Below are positions 1 to 12,167 of a DNA stretch of 64,000 bases, one piece after another. Origin of the DNA: Brasenia schreberi. Taxonomy: Eukaryota > Streptophyta > Magnoliopsida > Nymphaeales > Cabombaceae. Position 1 is the stretch's first letter; every line of letters starts with the position of its first letter. The notes beneath the pieces were generated by a model that saw only the letters and a program-made list of their open reading frames with translations, was not told the DNA's origin and did not search any database. The position numbers and the translations under genes are program-made. The stretch lies in contig JAYKKT010000089.1 of the NCBI GenBank assembly GCA_036023115.1, positions 18,284,501 through 18,348,500 on the forward strand, in the 5' to 3' direction.

Positions 1-1942
1 ATAGTGTTAGGGAGTATGGCCCTAAGGGGAGCCTAAGGGAAGATCGAATGAGACACCTAGGGGAAAGGAGGTGGCTGGCCGAATGGAAGGGATAGTCGGT
101 TGGAGTGGCCGACTAGGGGAATTTGGTGGTGGCGGGCTGCTAGGATGGCTATGGGTGGAGTATGGGAAGGAAGCTAGCTAGGTGATGGGGCTAGGTGGTA
201 GTGGGTGTAGTGGGTGTAAGGGAGTGCTATGGGCAGGTCTTAGGAAGTCGGATAGGGTGGCCGGGTGTAGCTAGGGTGGTTAGGTAGTGGCGGGTAGTTA
301 GGGTGACTAAGGCTTGGCCGAGTGGGAGTGGTGGCGGCAAGTGGAAGGTTTGTTGTTAGGGGGATATGGGAGTGGATTAGGTGGTTGAGAATGGAGAGGG
401 AGTGAAGAGGGAGTAAGGTGGAAGGTAGGGCACTTACCGAGTGAAGAGAGGGTGGCGCTCGGCTAGAAGGAAGCTGGGCAGGCGGTGATGTTCGGCTGGG
501 AGGTGGTGGTGTAGGTGGCGGTGCAGGTGGTGGTGGGATGGAGAGCAGGTGGTGGTGCAGGCGGAGCAGGTGGAGCAGGTGGAGAAGGTGGGAAAGTGGA
601 GGAAGGAGAGGACCCGGCTGGGCTTGGGGAAGGCTTCTAGATAGGAAAACCCGCCCCCATGGGGGGGGGTTTATATAGGGATGGGTAGGTCGGTTAGGGC
701 TGGGTTTGGGGTAGTGGTTAGGTGGTTTAGGTAGGGTGGTATGAAGATAAGGTGGGCTGGAAAGGGTAGGGCCAGATATTTTAAATACTAGTGGTTTGGG
801 TAGATTGTGGGCTAGGGGTGGTTTAGCGGTTTAGGGTTTGGTTAGGTGGTTGGGTTCTAGGGTGAGGTTTAGTGAGCTAGGTTAGGTGATTAGGCTAGGA
901 TTAGGCTAGGTTTAGGGAAATTAACCTAGGTTTAGGAAAGGATTAGGGAAGTGGGTTAGGTGATTAGGTTGGGATTTGGCCAGGATTAGGGAAGTGGGTT
1001 TGGTGATTAGGCTCAGATTAGGGAAGTGGGTTTGGTGATTAGGCTCAGATTAGGGGTGGATTAGGGTGGAAGGCTAGGATTAGGTATTTTGGGTTAGGTT
1101 TAAGTGAAGGAGCTCCCTTTGCATGGCCCATGGACCTTAACCACATCATGTTGGTGCAGCCCTAGGTTAGGTTTTGGCTAATTACAAGCTTAAACCCACT
1201 CAATTAGGCTAACCCACATGACTAACCCCAAACTTGACACACAAGTCAAGCTTAATTACAACACACTTGATCTTATCCACCCCCACTCTCTCTCATGCCC
1301 ATGATCCCACGTGAATTTCAAGTGGGCCCCACCTCCATTTATGAGAAGGTGATGTGGGCCATGGATATGGATATTGGATTGGATATTTGAACCCAAATCC
1401 AAATCCAAGTCCATACATGGGTTTGGATTGGGATCTGGATATATATGGTCCAGATCCAATCCAAACTGAACTCTGACTCCTTCGAGCTGTGTTCGAAACG
1501 AATGGTTTGTGTGGGGCCTGACAGCATCAGTGCTCCGTCTGCGTTGGGTCTTCGCCAACATGATCGTTCGCCTCTATTTTCGCCTTCCGGAGATGACTTC
1601 AAACGATGTTTCGATGATAACAGGGTCTTGGACGTTCGAGATCCTGGGGGTGTGGATTTGAACGAGAGTTGTTGTGCCGGGCTCGACATGTGCTCCGGTT
1701 CCGGGCTCTCCTTAGCTTCTCTGGTCCTGTCTTGATTAGGCCAAGCTGCTTCGGGGTTTCAAAACATGCTTTTAAAAAAGTTTTTAAAGCCATATCATAT
1801 ATTTTTGAAATATAAAGTTCAAAACATATATACAGGGTTGCCTGGAAGGCTCCTGGGTTTCCAGACTCAAAATGGCCCTTTGGGGCTGCTTTTACAAAAC
1901 CAGGTTGTTTTGAGGAATTCATGGGATTTCGGGGTGTTTACA
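1..1942 (-). repeat. Element A, 3' LTR (left part outside window)
   Basis: This is the U3/R-side part of the minus-strand element A's 3' LTR. On the minus strand it begins TGTAAACACC at 1942, directly after the polypurine tract, and runs off the left window edge. Bases 1-252 match 11251-11502, and 254-1942 match 25081-26715, the two halves of the same element's 5' LTR. They differ by scattered substitutions (about 2% by eye) and a 10-bp indel near 210. Contents read on the minus strand are a GGAT-rich tract (about 1360-1460), a degenerate CCTAA-rich tract (about 780-1100), a TATA box and a GTAAGT site (432-437). Short open frames inside it are low-complexity and I do not call them genes. Confidence 0.93.
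670..677 (-). promoter_or_regulatory. TATA box in element A 3' LTR
   Basis: The minus strand reads TATATAAA followed by a C-run and then GGGCGGGTTTT. The AAACCC/GGGTTT pair can fold as a hairpin just downstream. The same arrangement occurs in the LTRs of C, D, E and F. Use as an RNA polymerase II core promoter is inferred from position and conservation. Confidence 0.65.
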
Positions 1943-1957
1943 GATGCCCCTCTTTGG
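1943..1957 (-). other. Polypurine tract of element A
   Basis: The minus strand reads CCAAAGAGGGGCATC immediately before the LTR start TGTAAAC. This is the normal site of plus-strand DNA priming in LTR retrotransposons. The same 15 nt stands at the same place in B, D and E. Confidence 0.85.
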
Positions 1958-3110
1958 CCTTGTCCAAATCGATTTGGATAAGGGCAAAGATGACAAACAC
2001 CCCTTTCAATGTCTCCCTAGATCTATCCACGAAGAATATGGGATCGTCCCAATTTTTAACAAAAATCTCAATTTACAAACTCTGGTAGGAGGAGATATCA
2101 CGCCAAAGGGGTCTACATGGAATCTGGTCCTAAATGGGATCATGTTCATGCAAGTACCATGCGTGGAATGCAAATGACATGGGTGTGGTGCCAAGAGTGG
2201 CGACCTCCCAGAGACCAGATGTGGTCGAACTCTAGAGACTTACAAGGTCTATTGCTCCAAGTGAGCAAATCCTATGCTGTTCGATGTTCGGTTTTCAAAA
2301 CTTATTTACAAAAGCTATTTACAAAAGGGACAACTGTCTTGAGTCTCGATCCTAAGGATCTCGAGCTCTTCGTGCTTGCCCTTGTTTGAGTCTTAACACT
2401 CGCTTATCTAGCGGAGGTTTTATAAGAAAACAAGGCATATTTCAAATTCCTACGCCTTACTCGAAACGTCGAATTCTCAAACAAGATGAAATTCAAGTAA
2501 GTAAATCCTATTTTTACTTTAGGATTCCTCGAAATGAACCATGCTTTAGCTTGGGATAAGCCAGGGATGGGAAAGAGATACCACGGTCCCTTCTGAAGCG
2601 TCCCGTGGTTTGAGGCACAGAAGGCGGAAAACTGCTCTTTTGAGCTTTTTGGCCTCTTTTTCCTTTTTTTCATCGAGGGTCTCCCTTTCGGAGTATTTTT
2701 TCTTTAATCCCTCTTTTTTATAAGAGAATCGATTTTTCTTTTAAATTCTGGTTTCTTTCTTTTGGAAAGAGACTTTGAATGGGAAATTCCCTTTTGTTTT
2801 GGGCCTTTGTTTTCCTTTTGGAAGGAGAAGAGAAGAGGGGAGGACTTATCCTAAGCCTACACTCGATCCATTCCAGATCAGCCTATTTAGAAATAGCACG
2901 TACCACTTGCAAGTATCTTGCTATGTTGAACTAGGCCTTTCTTTGTAAGAAGAAGGATTTTGAAATGTAACCATGATTTTGAAGACTCCGCTCTTTCACA
3001 AGTGCGAATTCTCTCACTCAAGGTCACACGAGTTTTCCTTTGCACCTTATTCACATGTCTCAAGGCAGCTATCCCTAAAAATTTTCGAAAAATGGAATTT
3101 AATCCAGATC
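1958..3110 (-). other. Element A non-coding 3' interval
   Basis: About 1.15 kb between the integrase stop and the polypurine tract, homologous to 21154-22322, 43726-44880 and 50660-51814. It contains a conserved inverted repeat ACCACGG/CCGTGGT (2580-2586 and 2603-2609) and a purine-rich stretch around 2620-2720. The 89-codon open frame at 2404-2673 is not kept in frame in copies B and D, so I regard the interval as non-coding. No env-like frame is present. Confidence 0.75.
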
Positions 3111-6100
3111 CTACACATGATACTTCTTTAAGTATTGAATATTTATAGGATCTGCTAAATTCCTACCTTCTACATCGATCAACCAATACGAATTGTTTGT
3201 AGTGGTTGCTCGTACAACATAGGGTCCATCCCAGTTGGGGCGCCACTTGCCTAGGGGGTGTGGGCCACGATGGTGGATGGTTTTTAAGACCAGATCTCCC
3301 ACTTCAAAGTGGCGAGGTCTCATGTGTTTGCTATAATGTTGGGCTATCCTTTGCCGGTATGCACAAGCATGATCCATGGCAAGGAGTCGCCTCTCATCTA
3401 GATTTTTCGGCCATCCTAGCATGCTGAAGCGTCTCTAGGGGGAGGTCGAGTGCTATGGATGTATGGAATGAATGCAGTTGAGTATGAATGGGAAGAATGG
3501 CATTTGTGCCATAGACCAATTCGAATGGTGTGGCATTCGTGGGAGTCCAGATGGAAGTCCTATAAGCCCATAAGGCTTCATCCAGCTTCTCGTGCCAGGT
3601 CCTACCCTTCTCTAAGGTTTTCTCAATAATACTAATGAGAGTTTTGTTTGTGGCTTCGGCCTGGCCGTTGCGTTGAGGGTAGTAGGGCGAGGAGAAGTGG
3701 TGAGTTATGCCATACGTGTTGCACAACTTAACCATCCGCTCGTTCTTGAATGGGGTGCCATTATCAGACACAAGGTCTTGTGGAACCCCAAATCGAGCCA
3801 AGATATTCCTATGGATGAAAGCCACCACATGTTGCCCCATTACATTGGTTAGGGAAATGGCTTCCACCCACTTGGAGAAATACTCCGTGGCTGCTAAAAT
3901 AAATCGATGCCCATTCGAGGCCTTTGGAAATATTGGGCCTACGATGTCAAACGCCCACATGGTAAATGGCCAGGGGCTGACCACGGGATGCAATGCGGAT
4001 GAAGGGATATGAATGGCGTGCCCATGCACTTGACATGGATGACACTTCCTAACATGATCGTGACAATCCTTTTTCAGGGTGGACCAAAAATAGCCCCCTC
4101 TAAGTATTTTCATCGCCATCATGTTGGCATTAACATGACCTCCACATTCTCCATCATGGAACTCGTGCATCACTATCCCAGCCTCCTCTAGGTCGATACA
4201 CCTAAGCAAAATGCCAGTAAAACTTTTTTTGTATAAGACCCCACCCAGAATGGTGTATCGGGTCGAAATCTTACGAATGAATGCCTTATCTTTGGATGTG
4301 GCATCCTCGGCGAATCCCCCATTTTCTAAAAATTGTTTTATGTCATAAAACCAGGGTTTTTCAATAGACTCTAGGTTGTTTTGGCAAATATCCAAGTCAT
4401 GTGTGGATGCGTGGGGCGCATGCCGTATTGCTAAAGATCTGGTCCCTGAAATGGGATCGACCTTCAGGGCTGAACCCAAGGAGGAGAGGGCATCGGCGAT
4501 GCCATTGTCCTCTCTTCCTATGTGTGTGAGTTTACACGACTGGAAGGTTTGGACCAATCGAGTGGCCAACTCGTGATATGGAAGTAGTTTCTCATTACGT
4601 ACTTGCCAATTTTTTAAAACCTAGTTTATGACAAGGAGCGAATCTCTAAAGACCTCGATGCATGATGCCCCTAGAGTTTTCGAAATCCTTAAGCCTTGTA
4701 TGAGTGCTTCATACTCAGCTACGTTGTTGGAACATTCGAAATCTAAGCGGACTGCTATGGGAATCTCGCCCTTTTCAGGGGAGATTAGGATGACCCCGGC
4801 ACCAGCCCCTCGTTGGTTTCGTGCCCCATCGAAGTGCATCTTCCACACTTGGTTTTCGAAAGAATTTGCCAAAATGTGGTTTTGAAAATGGTTTTGCAAT
4901 ATGCCTTCATTAGGCATTTCGACAAGAGTGGGATATGCGTCCTCTAAGGGGAATTCAGCCACGTAATCTGCTAGGGCTTGCCCCTTAATGGAGATCTGGT
5001 GATGGTATTTCAGATCATACTCCATTAGAAGGAGTTGCCATTTGCCCAATCTACCCGTGAGAATGGGTTTTTCGAACAAGTGCTTGATTGGATCAAGCTT
5101 GGACACTATCTAGATCTCATGATCTAGGAAACAGTGTCTGAACGTCTGGCAGGCCCAGACTAGGGCCAAGCACATTTTCTCCATGGCTTGATAATTTCGT
5201 TCATAAGCCAAGAGAGTTTTCGAAATATAGTAGATGGCATACTCCTTATGGGTGTCATCCTCGTATTGAGCCAACAGGGCTCCTAAAGCATTTGCATGCA
5301 CGGAGATATATAATAAAAGCGGTTTTCCTTGCTTTGGAGGATTCAAAATGGAGGGATTAACCAAGTATGCCTTCAATCTCTCGAAGGACTTTTGGCATTC
5401 GTCATCCCATAAGAATTTCGTACCCTTCCTCAACAGTTTGTTGAAGGGTTCGTATCTAGTTGCCAGATTCGATATGAATCGGCGAACGGATTGTAAGCGA
5501 CCCTGGAGGCTACGGATTTGGGAGAGATTGGAGGGTGGAGCCATGTCTATGATGGCTCGACACTTAGAGGGGTCGACTTCTATTCCCCTTTGGATCACCA
5601 TAAAGCCTAGAAGCTTCCCTGATTCTACCCCGAACACACATTTTTGAGGGTTTAGCTTTACTTGGTAAAGCCTAAGCCTTTCGAAAATCTTTTGTAAACA
5701 TTCGATATGGGTGCATCGGGTTTTGCATTTCGCCAAGAGATCATCTACATACACTTCTACAAGCTCATGAATTTGATCATGGAAGATCGTGGTCATGGCT
5801 CGTTGGTATGTTGCGCCGGCATTTTTCAAACCAAAGGGCATGACTGTATAGCAGTACGTGCCCCATGGGGTTGTGAAGGCGGTCTTACCCTAATCTCGTG
5901 GACTTAGTTTGATTTGATTATAGCCTGAATAGCCATCCATGAATGAAAACATTTCATGATTTGCAGTACTGTCGACTATCAAATCTATGTTTGGTAAAGG
6001 ATAATTATCCTTAGGAGTGGCTTTATTCAAGTTTCTGAAATCGATGCATATTCGAATTTTCTCATTGGTTTTTCGAACTACAACGATATTTGATAACCAA

Positions 6101-6879
6101 TCAGAATACGCAATGGGTTTTATAAATCCGGCTTTTAGCAGATCTTCTAAACCCTCTTTGACTTGCGTGTGTACATTCGGGTGTATTTTCCTAAGCTTCT
6201 GCTTTATGGGTTTTACACCTGCATCTAAGGGAAGACGATGTTCGACAATGCTGGGATCTATGCCCGGCATGTCTTCATACGTCCATGCAAACACATCTAA
6301 ATAGGTTCGTAGAAATGCAATGAATGCTAACCTTTCAGTTTCATGCAAGCATGTGCCTATTTTGATGGTTTTGGGATTGGAATCATCCCCTAGGTTTACC
6401 TCTATGAAATCTCCTCCTACTGATTGGGAAGGTCTTTCAAAATCGAGAATTCTATGAAATTCTGGGAGCTCAGAAGTGGGATCTTCCTCAAGGGGATCCA
6501 CTTCTGGGCTTTGATCATTCTCGTGGGCTATAGACCCGAGGGAATTTGATGCATGGTTTTCAAAATGACCTGGTTTTGTACTTGGATTTTCAAGTGATTT
6601 CGAAATTTTTGGTCTGGCTATGCAGATGACGTTTCTTTCGAAAGCCTTTTCTTTTGCCAAAGTCCTACCAGGAGCAGCTATGTACAAAATCCTTTTGGTC
6701 TTTTCCAAATTTTTGATTTTTTGGGGTTTTTGTAAAACAAGAACTTTGGGAACTATACAAAGCACTCTTTTTTCGAGTTTTTGTTTTTCCATTGTTTTTG
6801 TTTTTTCTTGTTTTTCGATTTTTTTGATTTTAAGTTTTTTAAATGTTTTTGTATTTTTAGAAAAGGGATCTTCCGTCAT
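3111..6879 (-). pseudogene. Element A ORF2: RT-RNaseH-aRNaseH-integrase, inactivated
   Basis: Polymerase polyprotein of a Tat-type Ty3/gypsy element, read on the minus strand from ATG at 6879. Visible parts in order are a Lys-rich N terminus, reverse transcriptase with YVDD (5740-5751), a Ty3-type RNase H, a second RNase H with HFDGA and EYEAL motifs (about 4640-4840), the HHCC zinc region of integrase, and the catalytic triad Asp (3946), Asp (3763), Glu (3655) with D35E spacing. By comparison with D, three nonsense codons interrupt one frame: CAG to TAG at 5890, TGG to TAG at 5110 and CAG to TAG at 4621. A 5-bp deletion near 3400 then shifts the frame of the integrase tail. No chromodomain is visible. 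The protein cannot be made whole. Confidence 0.93.
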
Positions 6880-6881
6880 AC

Positions 6882-6895
6882 CTACAAAGGGAAAA
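6882..6895 (-). other. Splice-acceptor-like sequence before ORF2 (element A)
   Basis: The minus strand reads TTTTCCCTTTGTAG, a pyrimidine tract ending in AG, two bases before the ORF2 ATG. It is conserved in B, D and E. Splicing is inferred; the related Ogre elements are known to splice between protease and RT. Confidence 0.45.
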
Positions 6896-6904
6896 CACTA
6901 CGGG

Positions 6905-9547
6905 TTAGACTCGAAATAGGAGATCTAAATCGTAGGTCTCTTCTAAGGCAGGCTCCGGGGCACCCTTGACCCAGGTGGTCACAGGGGGTGGCTCCGGCAG
7001 TATTCTAGGAGACCCTGGTTCTGCGCCCCTAGACTCTTGTAGGGCGTGTAGCCCATGTTCAACAACATGTTCTATGACTTTTTGTTTTTCGAAAAAGTTG
7101 GATACAAGTCGTGGTCCTGGAACATGCTATCGTCCATATTGTGCTCATATGGCCTCTTGTCCAAGGGCTTTGGAAATAGGGAACGCTTGGGTTTTCCTAG
7201 AAGGATTAGAGTCGGGAGGGGGCCTGCTTTGGGCGGCCCCTTCACACATACAACCTTCCTAGGGTTGTTTAACACGAGCCGAGGTGGCTCAACCATAATT
7301 TGCCCCAGGTTAGCCTCATGGGCCTGGGAGCTTGATAAATAAGGGGAGTTTATGATCCCCTGAAGCTGTGGGTGACTCTCACCTAGGATCACTACGACCT
7401 GGTCCCTAAAAGGGATCTTGACACACCTGTGGAAGGTGGATGGCACAGCGCACAAACTGTGTATCCAGGGCCTTCCCAACAACAGGTTATAATGGGGGTG
7501 GATGTCCAAGACATGGAACACCCCCGTGTGTTCGATCCCTCCCGTTTCCATTGGGAGTTCGATGGATCCTAAAGGTCTAGACGCATTCCCATCGTATCCA
7601 ATGATAACGATGGGGCTTGGGTTCACTGAAGTCAAGGTGACTCCGATTTTGTGCGCCACATGAAGTGGAAGGATGTTGAGCCCTCCTCCACCATCGACTA
7701 GGCACCTGTCCAGAGAGTGGTTGTTTAGAACCACCTCGATATGTAGGGCCTGGTTATGTGTTTCGTAGGGTCTATCTACATCATCTTCCGAGAAAGTGAT
7801 GGACGATTTTGCTCCTAATAAAGCCACTTGGGCAGACAAGGATTCCAGACTTATGTTCGAATCAACCTTGGCCTTTTCTAGAATTTTCTCTAATACAAGT
7901 CTATGCCTAGGCGAGGTTTTTATAAGCTCTAAGATAGACATGTGAATAGGAATCTTTGAAAGGTGGTTTTCGAATTCATAAGGATTTAGGATGACTTTGT
8001 CCTTATCTGCTTTCAACAGAACACTAGGGATACATGCTTTTGAGGGGCCAGGCACACTGACCACCTTTTGAGCACCTTGAAGGTGCGAGGGTTGATAGAT
8101 CCTCCCGGATCTAGTGACTTCCCCCACGACCAGCCTAGGGTTCGCGCTAACTTTGGCTCAAAGGATGAGCTGAGGAGAACCTTGGATTTTAAAAATTGGT
8201 TTTATTGGGGTTTCCACTTTTGGTGGTCCCCGAATGACGACTTGGACGGGCCTCTTGTATAGTACAAGAATGGGCGCACAAGTAGGTCGACCAAGTTCTG
8301 GTTTTTGCGCTAGTTCCTTGGAAACAGTGAGGGTACATACCTCCTTTCCTTTCCCACTGCCACTGGCGTGTTTGGGAAAGGGTTCCTTGAAGATAGCTTG
8401 AGGTGGCTCAGGTTCCGTAGTGAAGATCTAGGACCTAGCGACACAGGTTGCCCCAGCGGAGTATACTCCCGTTTTTCAACCGGTTTTTGAAAATTTCGCT
8501 CCCTCTTATTTTCTAATTTTTCAAAATTTTTTAAGTGCCCACCATACCTGGATCCACCCAAACATTGGCGATTTTATGGGGATTTGCCCCTTTGTCCGTC
8601 GTGGGCAGCCCATATGCGATAGGCTTTTCCAAGCGGGTTTTTGGAACGGTACTTCCTTTCCACAAGTGATCGTATGTCCCTTTTCGCAAGTTGGTTTTGA
8701 AAAGGGAGGCCTTTTTGATCAACTTATGGAAAGTTGAAATCTCATGGAGCGAGAGAAGGGTTTTTAACTCGCTTTTAAAATTATCCAAGATGAGCATTAC
8801 TGCGCATCCTTCGGATATGGGCTCTCGCACTTGGCCCAAAAGCTACCTCCATCTTATAATGAAGGCATGTACGTCTTCGTTCATGCCTTGCTTTGTATCC
8901 CTTAAGGTATTCAGAGTCGGCGTGACTTCTACGTTGTGTGCAAATCTTTGCATGAAGCAGTTCGCTAACTCTTCAAAAGTAGCGAACTGGCTTAAGTCGT
9001 AGGAAGCCAGCCATTTGGCAGCTGTGCCTTTAAGGGATAAAGGGAACCAATACACCCATTTCATCGAGTCCTTTTTCTTCTTATGGTCTCGACGTGAGAA
9101 AAGTTGCAAGTGAGACCTAGGGTCTCCCATGCCATCATACCGATGGAAGTTCGGTATTTCATCGTCACTGTCTGTTTCGTAATCCATAGGAAGGAAATCA
9201 GATAGGGCGTAGCTTCTTTTCTCTTTATTCTGCCCTTTCAGCAACTGCTGTAGGGCTTTACGGTCCTTTTGTGTGAAGGACTCGTGGTATTGGTTGCCTT
9301 CCATTACGGAGGCCTCTTTGTGCTTGCGAGATTTTTCAGATTTCTTTTTAGGGCTTTGTTCACCATTTGATGAACATGAATCACCTACTTCAACCTCTTG
9401 GCTGAGAGCATCGATTTTGGCCTCAAACTCCCTTCTCAAGTCCTCGATTTCATCTAGTTTTATTTTGTTTTTGAAAATCCTCCTAGAGTGAGAACTTGAT
9501 GCGCATGAGCCTTGGCTTGACACTTCACTTGGATTGGATTTTGACAT
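6905..9547 (-). pseudogene. Element A ORF1: Gag-protease, inactivated and deleted
   Basis: Structural polyprotein plus protease, starting at ATG 9547 (MSKSNPSEV). The frame extends upstream only by non-ATG codons, so this ATG is preferred. The N-terminal acidic/basic coiled-coil-like segment and the Gag core (around MKWVYWFPLS) are present. Lesions relative to E are a TCG to TAG stop at 8843, a 1-bp deletion near 8534, and a deletion of about 170 bp near 8425 that removes the zinc-knuckle region found intact in B, D, E and F. There is also a TGG to TAG stop at 7072 and a loss of about 60 bp near 7005 at the C terminus. The protease Asp in LVDGGGG lies at 7693-7695. Gag from this copy could not bind RNA through the knuckle. 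Confidence 0.92.
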
Positions 9548-9666
9548 GCTTTTCAAGCTTTTTCAAAATGTCCTAAGTACAAGTAAAGAAAAACAAGTTA
9601 AAAATGACACCCTTTAAAAATTTTCGCAAGACTTCTACTTAAAAACTCGATTTTTGAAAGGCTCAC

Positions 9667-9684
9667 GTCCCACCGGGCGTGCCA
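9667..9684 (-). other. Primer binding site of element A
   Basis: The minus strand reads TGGCACGCCCGGTGGGAC, a few bases inside the end of the 5' LTR. It begins with TGG, complementary to the CCA end of a tRNA. The tRNA species is not assigned here; known Ogre/Tat elements are often primed by tRNA-Arg. Confidence 0.85.
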
Positions 9685-9778
9685 ATCTCTGTAGACGCTC
9701 GAAAAATCCCCGCCTCTCACCTTTTTCAGGGCTCGGAGCGGATCCTCTCATGCGTCTAAGGCCTTATTTATGCAAACA

Positions 9779-9808
9779 GGGCGTGCCAGCTAGCTTACCT
9801 AAGCTAGC
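9779..9808 (-). other. U5 hairpin with PBS-like decamer, element A
   Basis: On the minus strand the inverted repeat GCTAGCTTA/TAAGCTAGC (9789-9808) is followed at once by TGGCACGCCC (9779-9788). That decamer is identical to the first ten bases of the primer binding site 104 bp away. The arrangement recurs in B, D, E and F. Confidence 0.7.
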
Positions 9809-10269
9809 GAAGATATATTTAACACTAACTTCTAATCGTGGCGACTGTGAGCAAGTGAGCTCTTGTCATCGCAGACCTTCTTGCACCGATGTGCAAGGGT
9901 CAGTCTGTACGCTTTGCAAAAATCGAGTTTTGGGATAGAAAGCCTACGAAGCGGTTCGAGGTGTCTAATTTGGGTCTTTTAAATGCGATTGCATGTTTTA
10001 GATCACGTGGATTTGCACGTGCCTAAGTCTTTTCTTTTATCCCTTTTCGGGCCACCTAGTTTGTGTGTTATGAACACTCCACTACATGGGCGAATTCGAG
10101 CGGGGCTTGCTTTGATGCAATATGCGTCCTACCTCGTGGTATGGCGTAGATGCAATGCAAACTCACGCTACTCCAAAGGGAAAACCCGAATGTAAAGACA
10201 ATACTGAAGGGAAATAACCGAAGGGAAATGACTTGAAATATAAATGCCGAAGGGAGATATGTATATAGA

Positions 10270-10800
10270 GTATGTATATGAGCCCTTACTCGGGTCTTGC
10301 AAATAAGAGCGAAGGCTCAATGTGGGTGCGTGCTTGAATTGAAAAGACTTACACACACGACATGAAATTAAACCCAAATATAAATTGCAGTATGGCCTTA
10401 ACTAAGGTCTTGGGAATAAGAGCGAAAGCTCAATGTGTGTGAGTGCTTGAATTGAAGTACTATGCACACGACATAAATGAAGCCCAAATATAACTGCAAT
10501 AAGGCCTTTACTAAGGTCTTGGGAGTAAGAGCGAAGGCTCAATGTGTGTGAGAGTGCTTGAATTGAAAGACTTACACACACGACATGAAATGAAACCCAA
10601 ATAGTATAGGTCGGCCCTTACTTGGGTCTTTCAAATAAGAGCGAAAGCTCAATGTGTGTGAGAGTGCTTGAATTGAAAGACTTACCCACACGACATGAAA
10701 TGAAACCCAAATAGTATAGGTTGGCCCTTACTTTGGTCTTTCAAATAAGAGCGAAAGCTCAATGTGTGTGAGTGCTTGAATTGAAAGACAACGCACCCAA
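10270..10800 (-). repeat. ~110-bp tandem array in element A 5' LTR
   Basis: About five imperfect units, each holding a TGAGC(C/T)TTCGCTCTTA core (minus strand) and a CACACACGAC-like edge. Two unit types alternate, one with 'GACCCAAGTAAGGGCC' and one with 'GACCTTAGTAAAGGCC'. The same units occur in other LTRs at different copy numbers. Confidence 0.8.
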
Positions 10801-11497
10801 CTTAAGCAAAACCCTTTAAAAATGAAAGTATATGTATATACTTATGTATTAGGGGCTGATTAGGCCCGTGTGTGTTCAAAATCGTGCACAACTAAGAGAG
10901 TGCACGTGTGTGGGTGTGCCAAGCCACGTTATTACAAGCGGGGGGAGACTATGCTCCGTTATTACAACCCCGTATCAAATTTAATCTTAAGCAAGTATAC
11001 AACTAAAGACCGAGTTAGGCACTTACTAGTAGCTGGTCCGTAGAGGCCTTGCTTGAGCGGGGGCTTGGCCTTCGCCTTGGGCTGCAAAAGGGAGCTCCGC
11101 GAGGTTGAGTGACAAGGGGTGCTGGCCGACTGCAAATGGGGCACGGGAGAGGCGCCTTGAAGGTGGCCGGATGCTAGGGATGGTGTCGCCTTGACGTGTG
11201 AGATTAAAGGGGTTGGGCAAGGTGAGTATATAGGGTCACTAGGAGAGGATATAGTGTTAGGGAGTATGGCCCTAAGGGGAGCCTAAGGGAAGATCGAATG
11301 GGACACCTAGGGGAAAGGAGGTGGCTGGCCGAATGGAAGGGATAGTCGGTTGGAGTGGCCGACTAGGGGAATTTGGTGGTGGCGGGCTGCTAGGATGGCA
11401 ATGTGTGGAGTATGGGAAGGAAGCTAGCTAGGTGATGGGGCTAGGTGGTAGTGGGTGTAAGGGAGTGCTATGGGCAGGTCTTAGGAAGTCGGATAGG

Positions 11498-11502
11498 GTG
11501 GC
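11498..11502. repeat. Left target-site duplication of element B (GTGGC)
   Basis: GTGGC precedes the 5' LTR of B and recurs exactly at 25076-25080. Five base pairs is the usual duplication for Ty3/gypsy integrases. Confidence 0.95.
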
Positions 11503-12159
11503 TGTAAACACCCCAAAAACCCAAATACTTTTCAAAACCAAATGCCTGGTTCAAAAACCAGTTCAAAAGATAAGTTTGGAATTTTCGAAAAACTCTGGAA
11601 CTCAAAACATTTAAAAATTCTATTTTCCAAACCTGTTTGGAACACGAAAAATCTTGAAAATGGACGAAAGTCCTATTTTTACAAAAGACCAGATGAACAG
11701 ATGAAGCCTGGCTCAAAACAGTCGCAAAAGATTCAAAAAGTTCAAAGGTCAAGCCCAACCCAATGAAAAGTGAATTTCGAGGACGAAAAAGAAGCCCAGG
11801 CCACAAACGCATTTCAAGCTTGAAGCATCAAAGGCCAAGCCAAAAGCATCTCTGAAATCACGGAAAATCCAAGTCAAAAGCAAGAAGAAAGAGTCGAAAC
11901 AGAGTCTAGAAAGGCGAAAAGAAGCTCGGACGATGAAAATGGGAAAAACCCAGCGTAATACGGAATCTTGATGAACTCAGGACCCGCACGAAGCATCCGG
12001 CTTGAAACGCAAAAAAGGACTGAAGAAGAGAAAAATTTGGATAAAATCTGGATCCAAAAATCTAGATCCAGATCCAAGATCCATATCCAAACGAAACTTG
12101 GATTGAATTGAATCCGGATTTTAGAAACCAACAAAGGATCCATATCCACACAAGGGGCC

Positions 12160-12167
12160 TATAAAAG
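12160..12167 (+). promoter_or_regulatory. TATA box in element B 5' LTR
   Basis: TATAAAAG, a close match to the plant TATA consensus, lies just downstream of the GGATCC-rich tract. Transcription should start about 30 bp further on, near 12190. The same box is at 22995-23002 in the 3' LTR. Confidence 0.75.

Larger units (their letters stand above)
9690..11502 (-). repeat. Element A 5' LTR, U5-side part, split by element B
   Basis: Read on the minus strand this is the downstream part of the 5' LTR, ending ...TCTACA at 9690 next to the primer site. It is interrupted at 11502/11503 by element B and resumes at 25081, giving an LTR of about 3448 bp once B and one target copy are removed. It contains a ~110-bp tandem array, the conserved module with a doubled TTGTAATAACG (10927-10976), a GTAAGT site (11021-11026), and two U5 hairpins. 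Confidence 0.93.
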
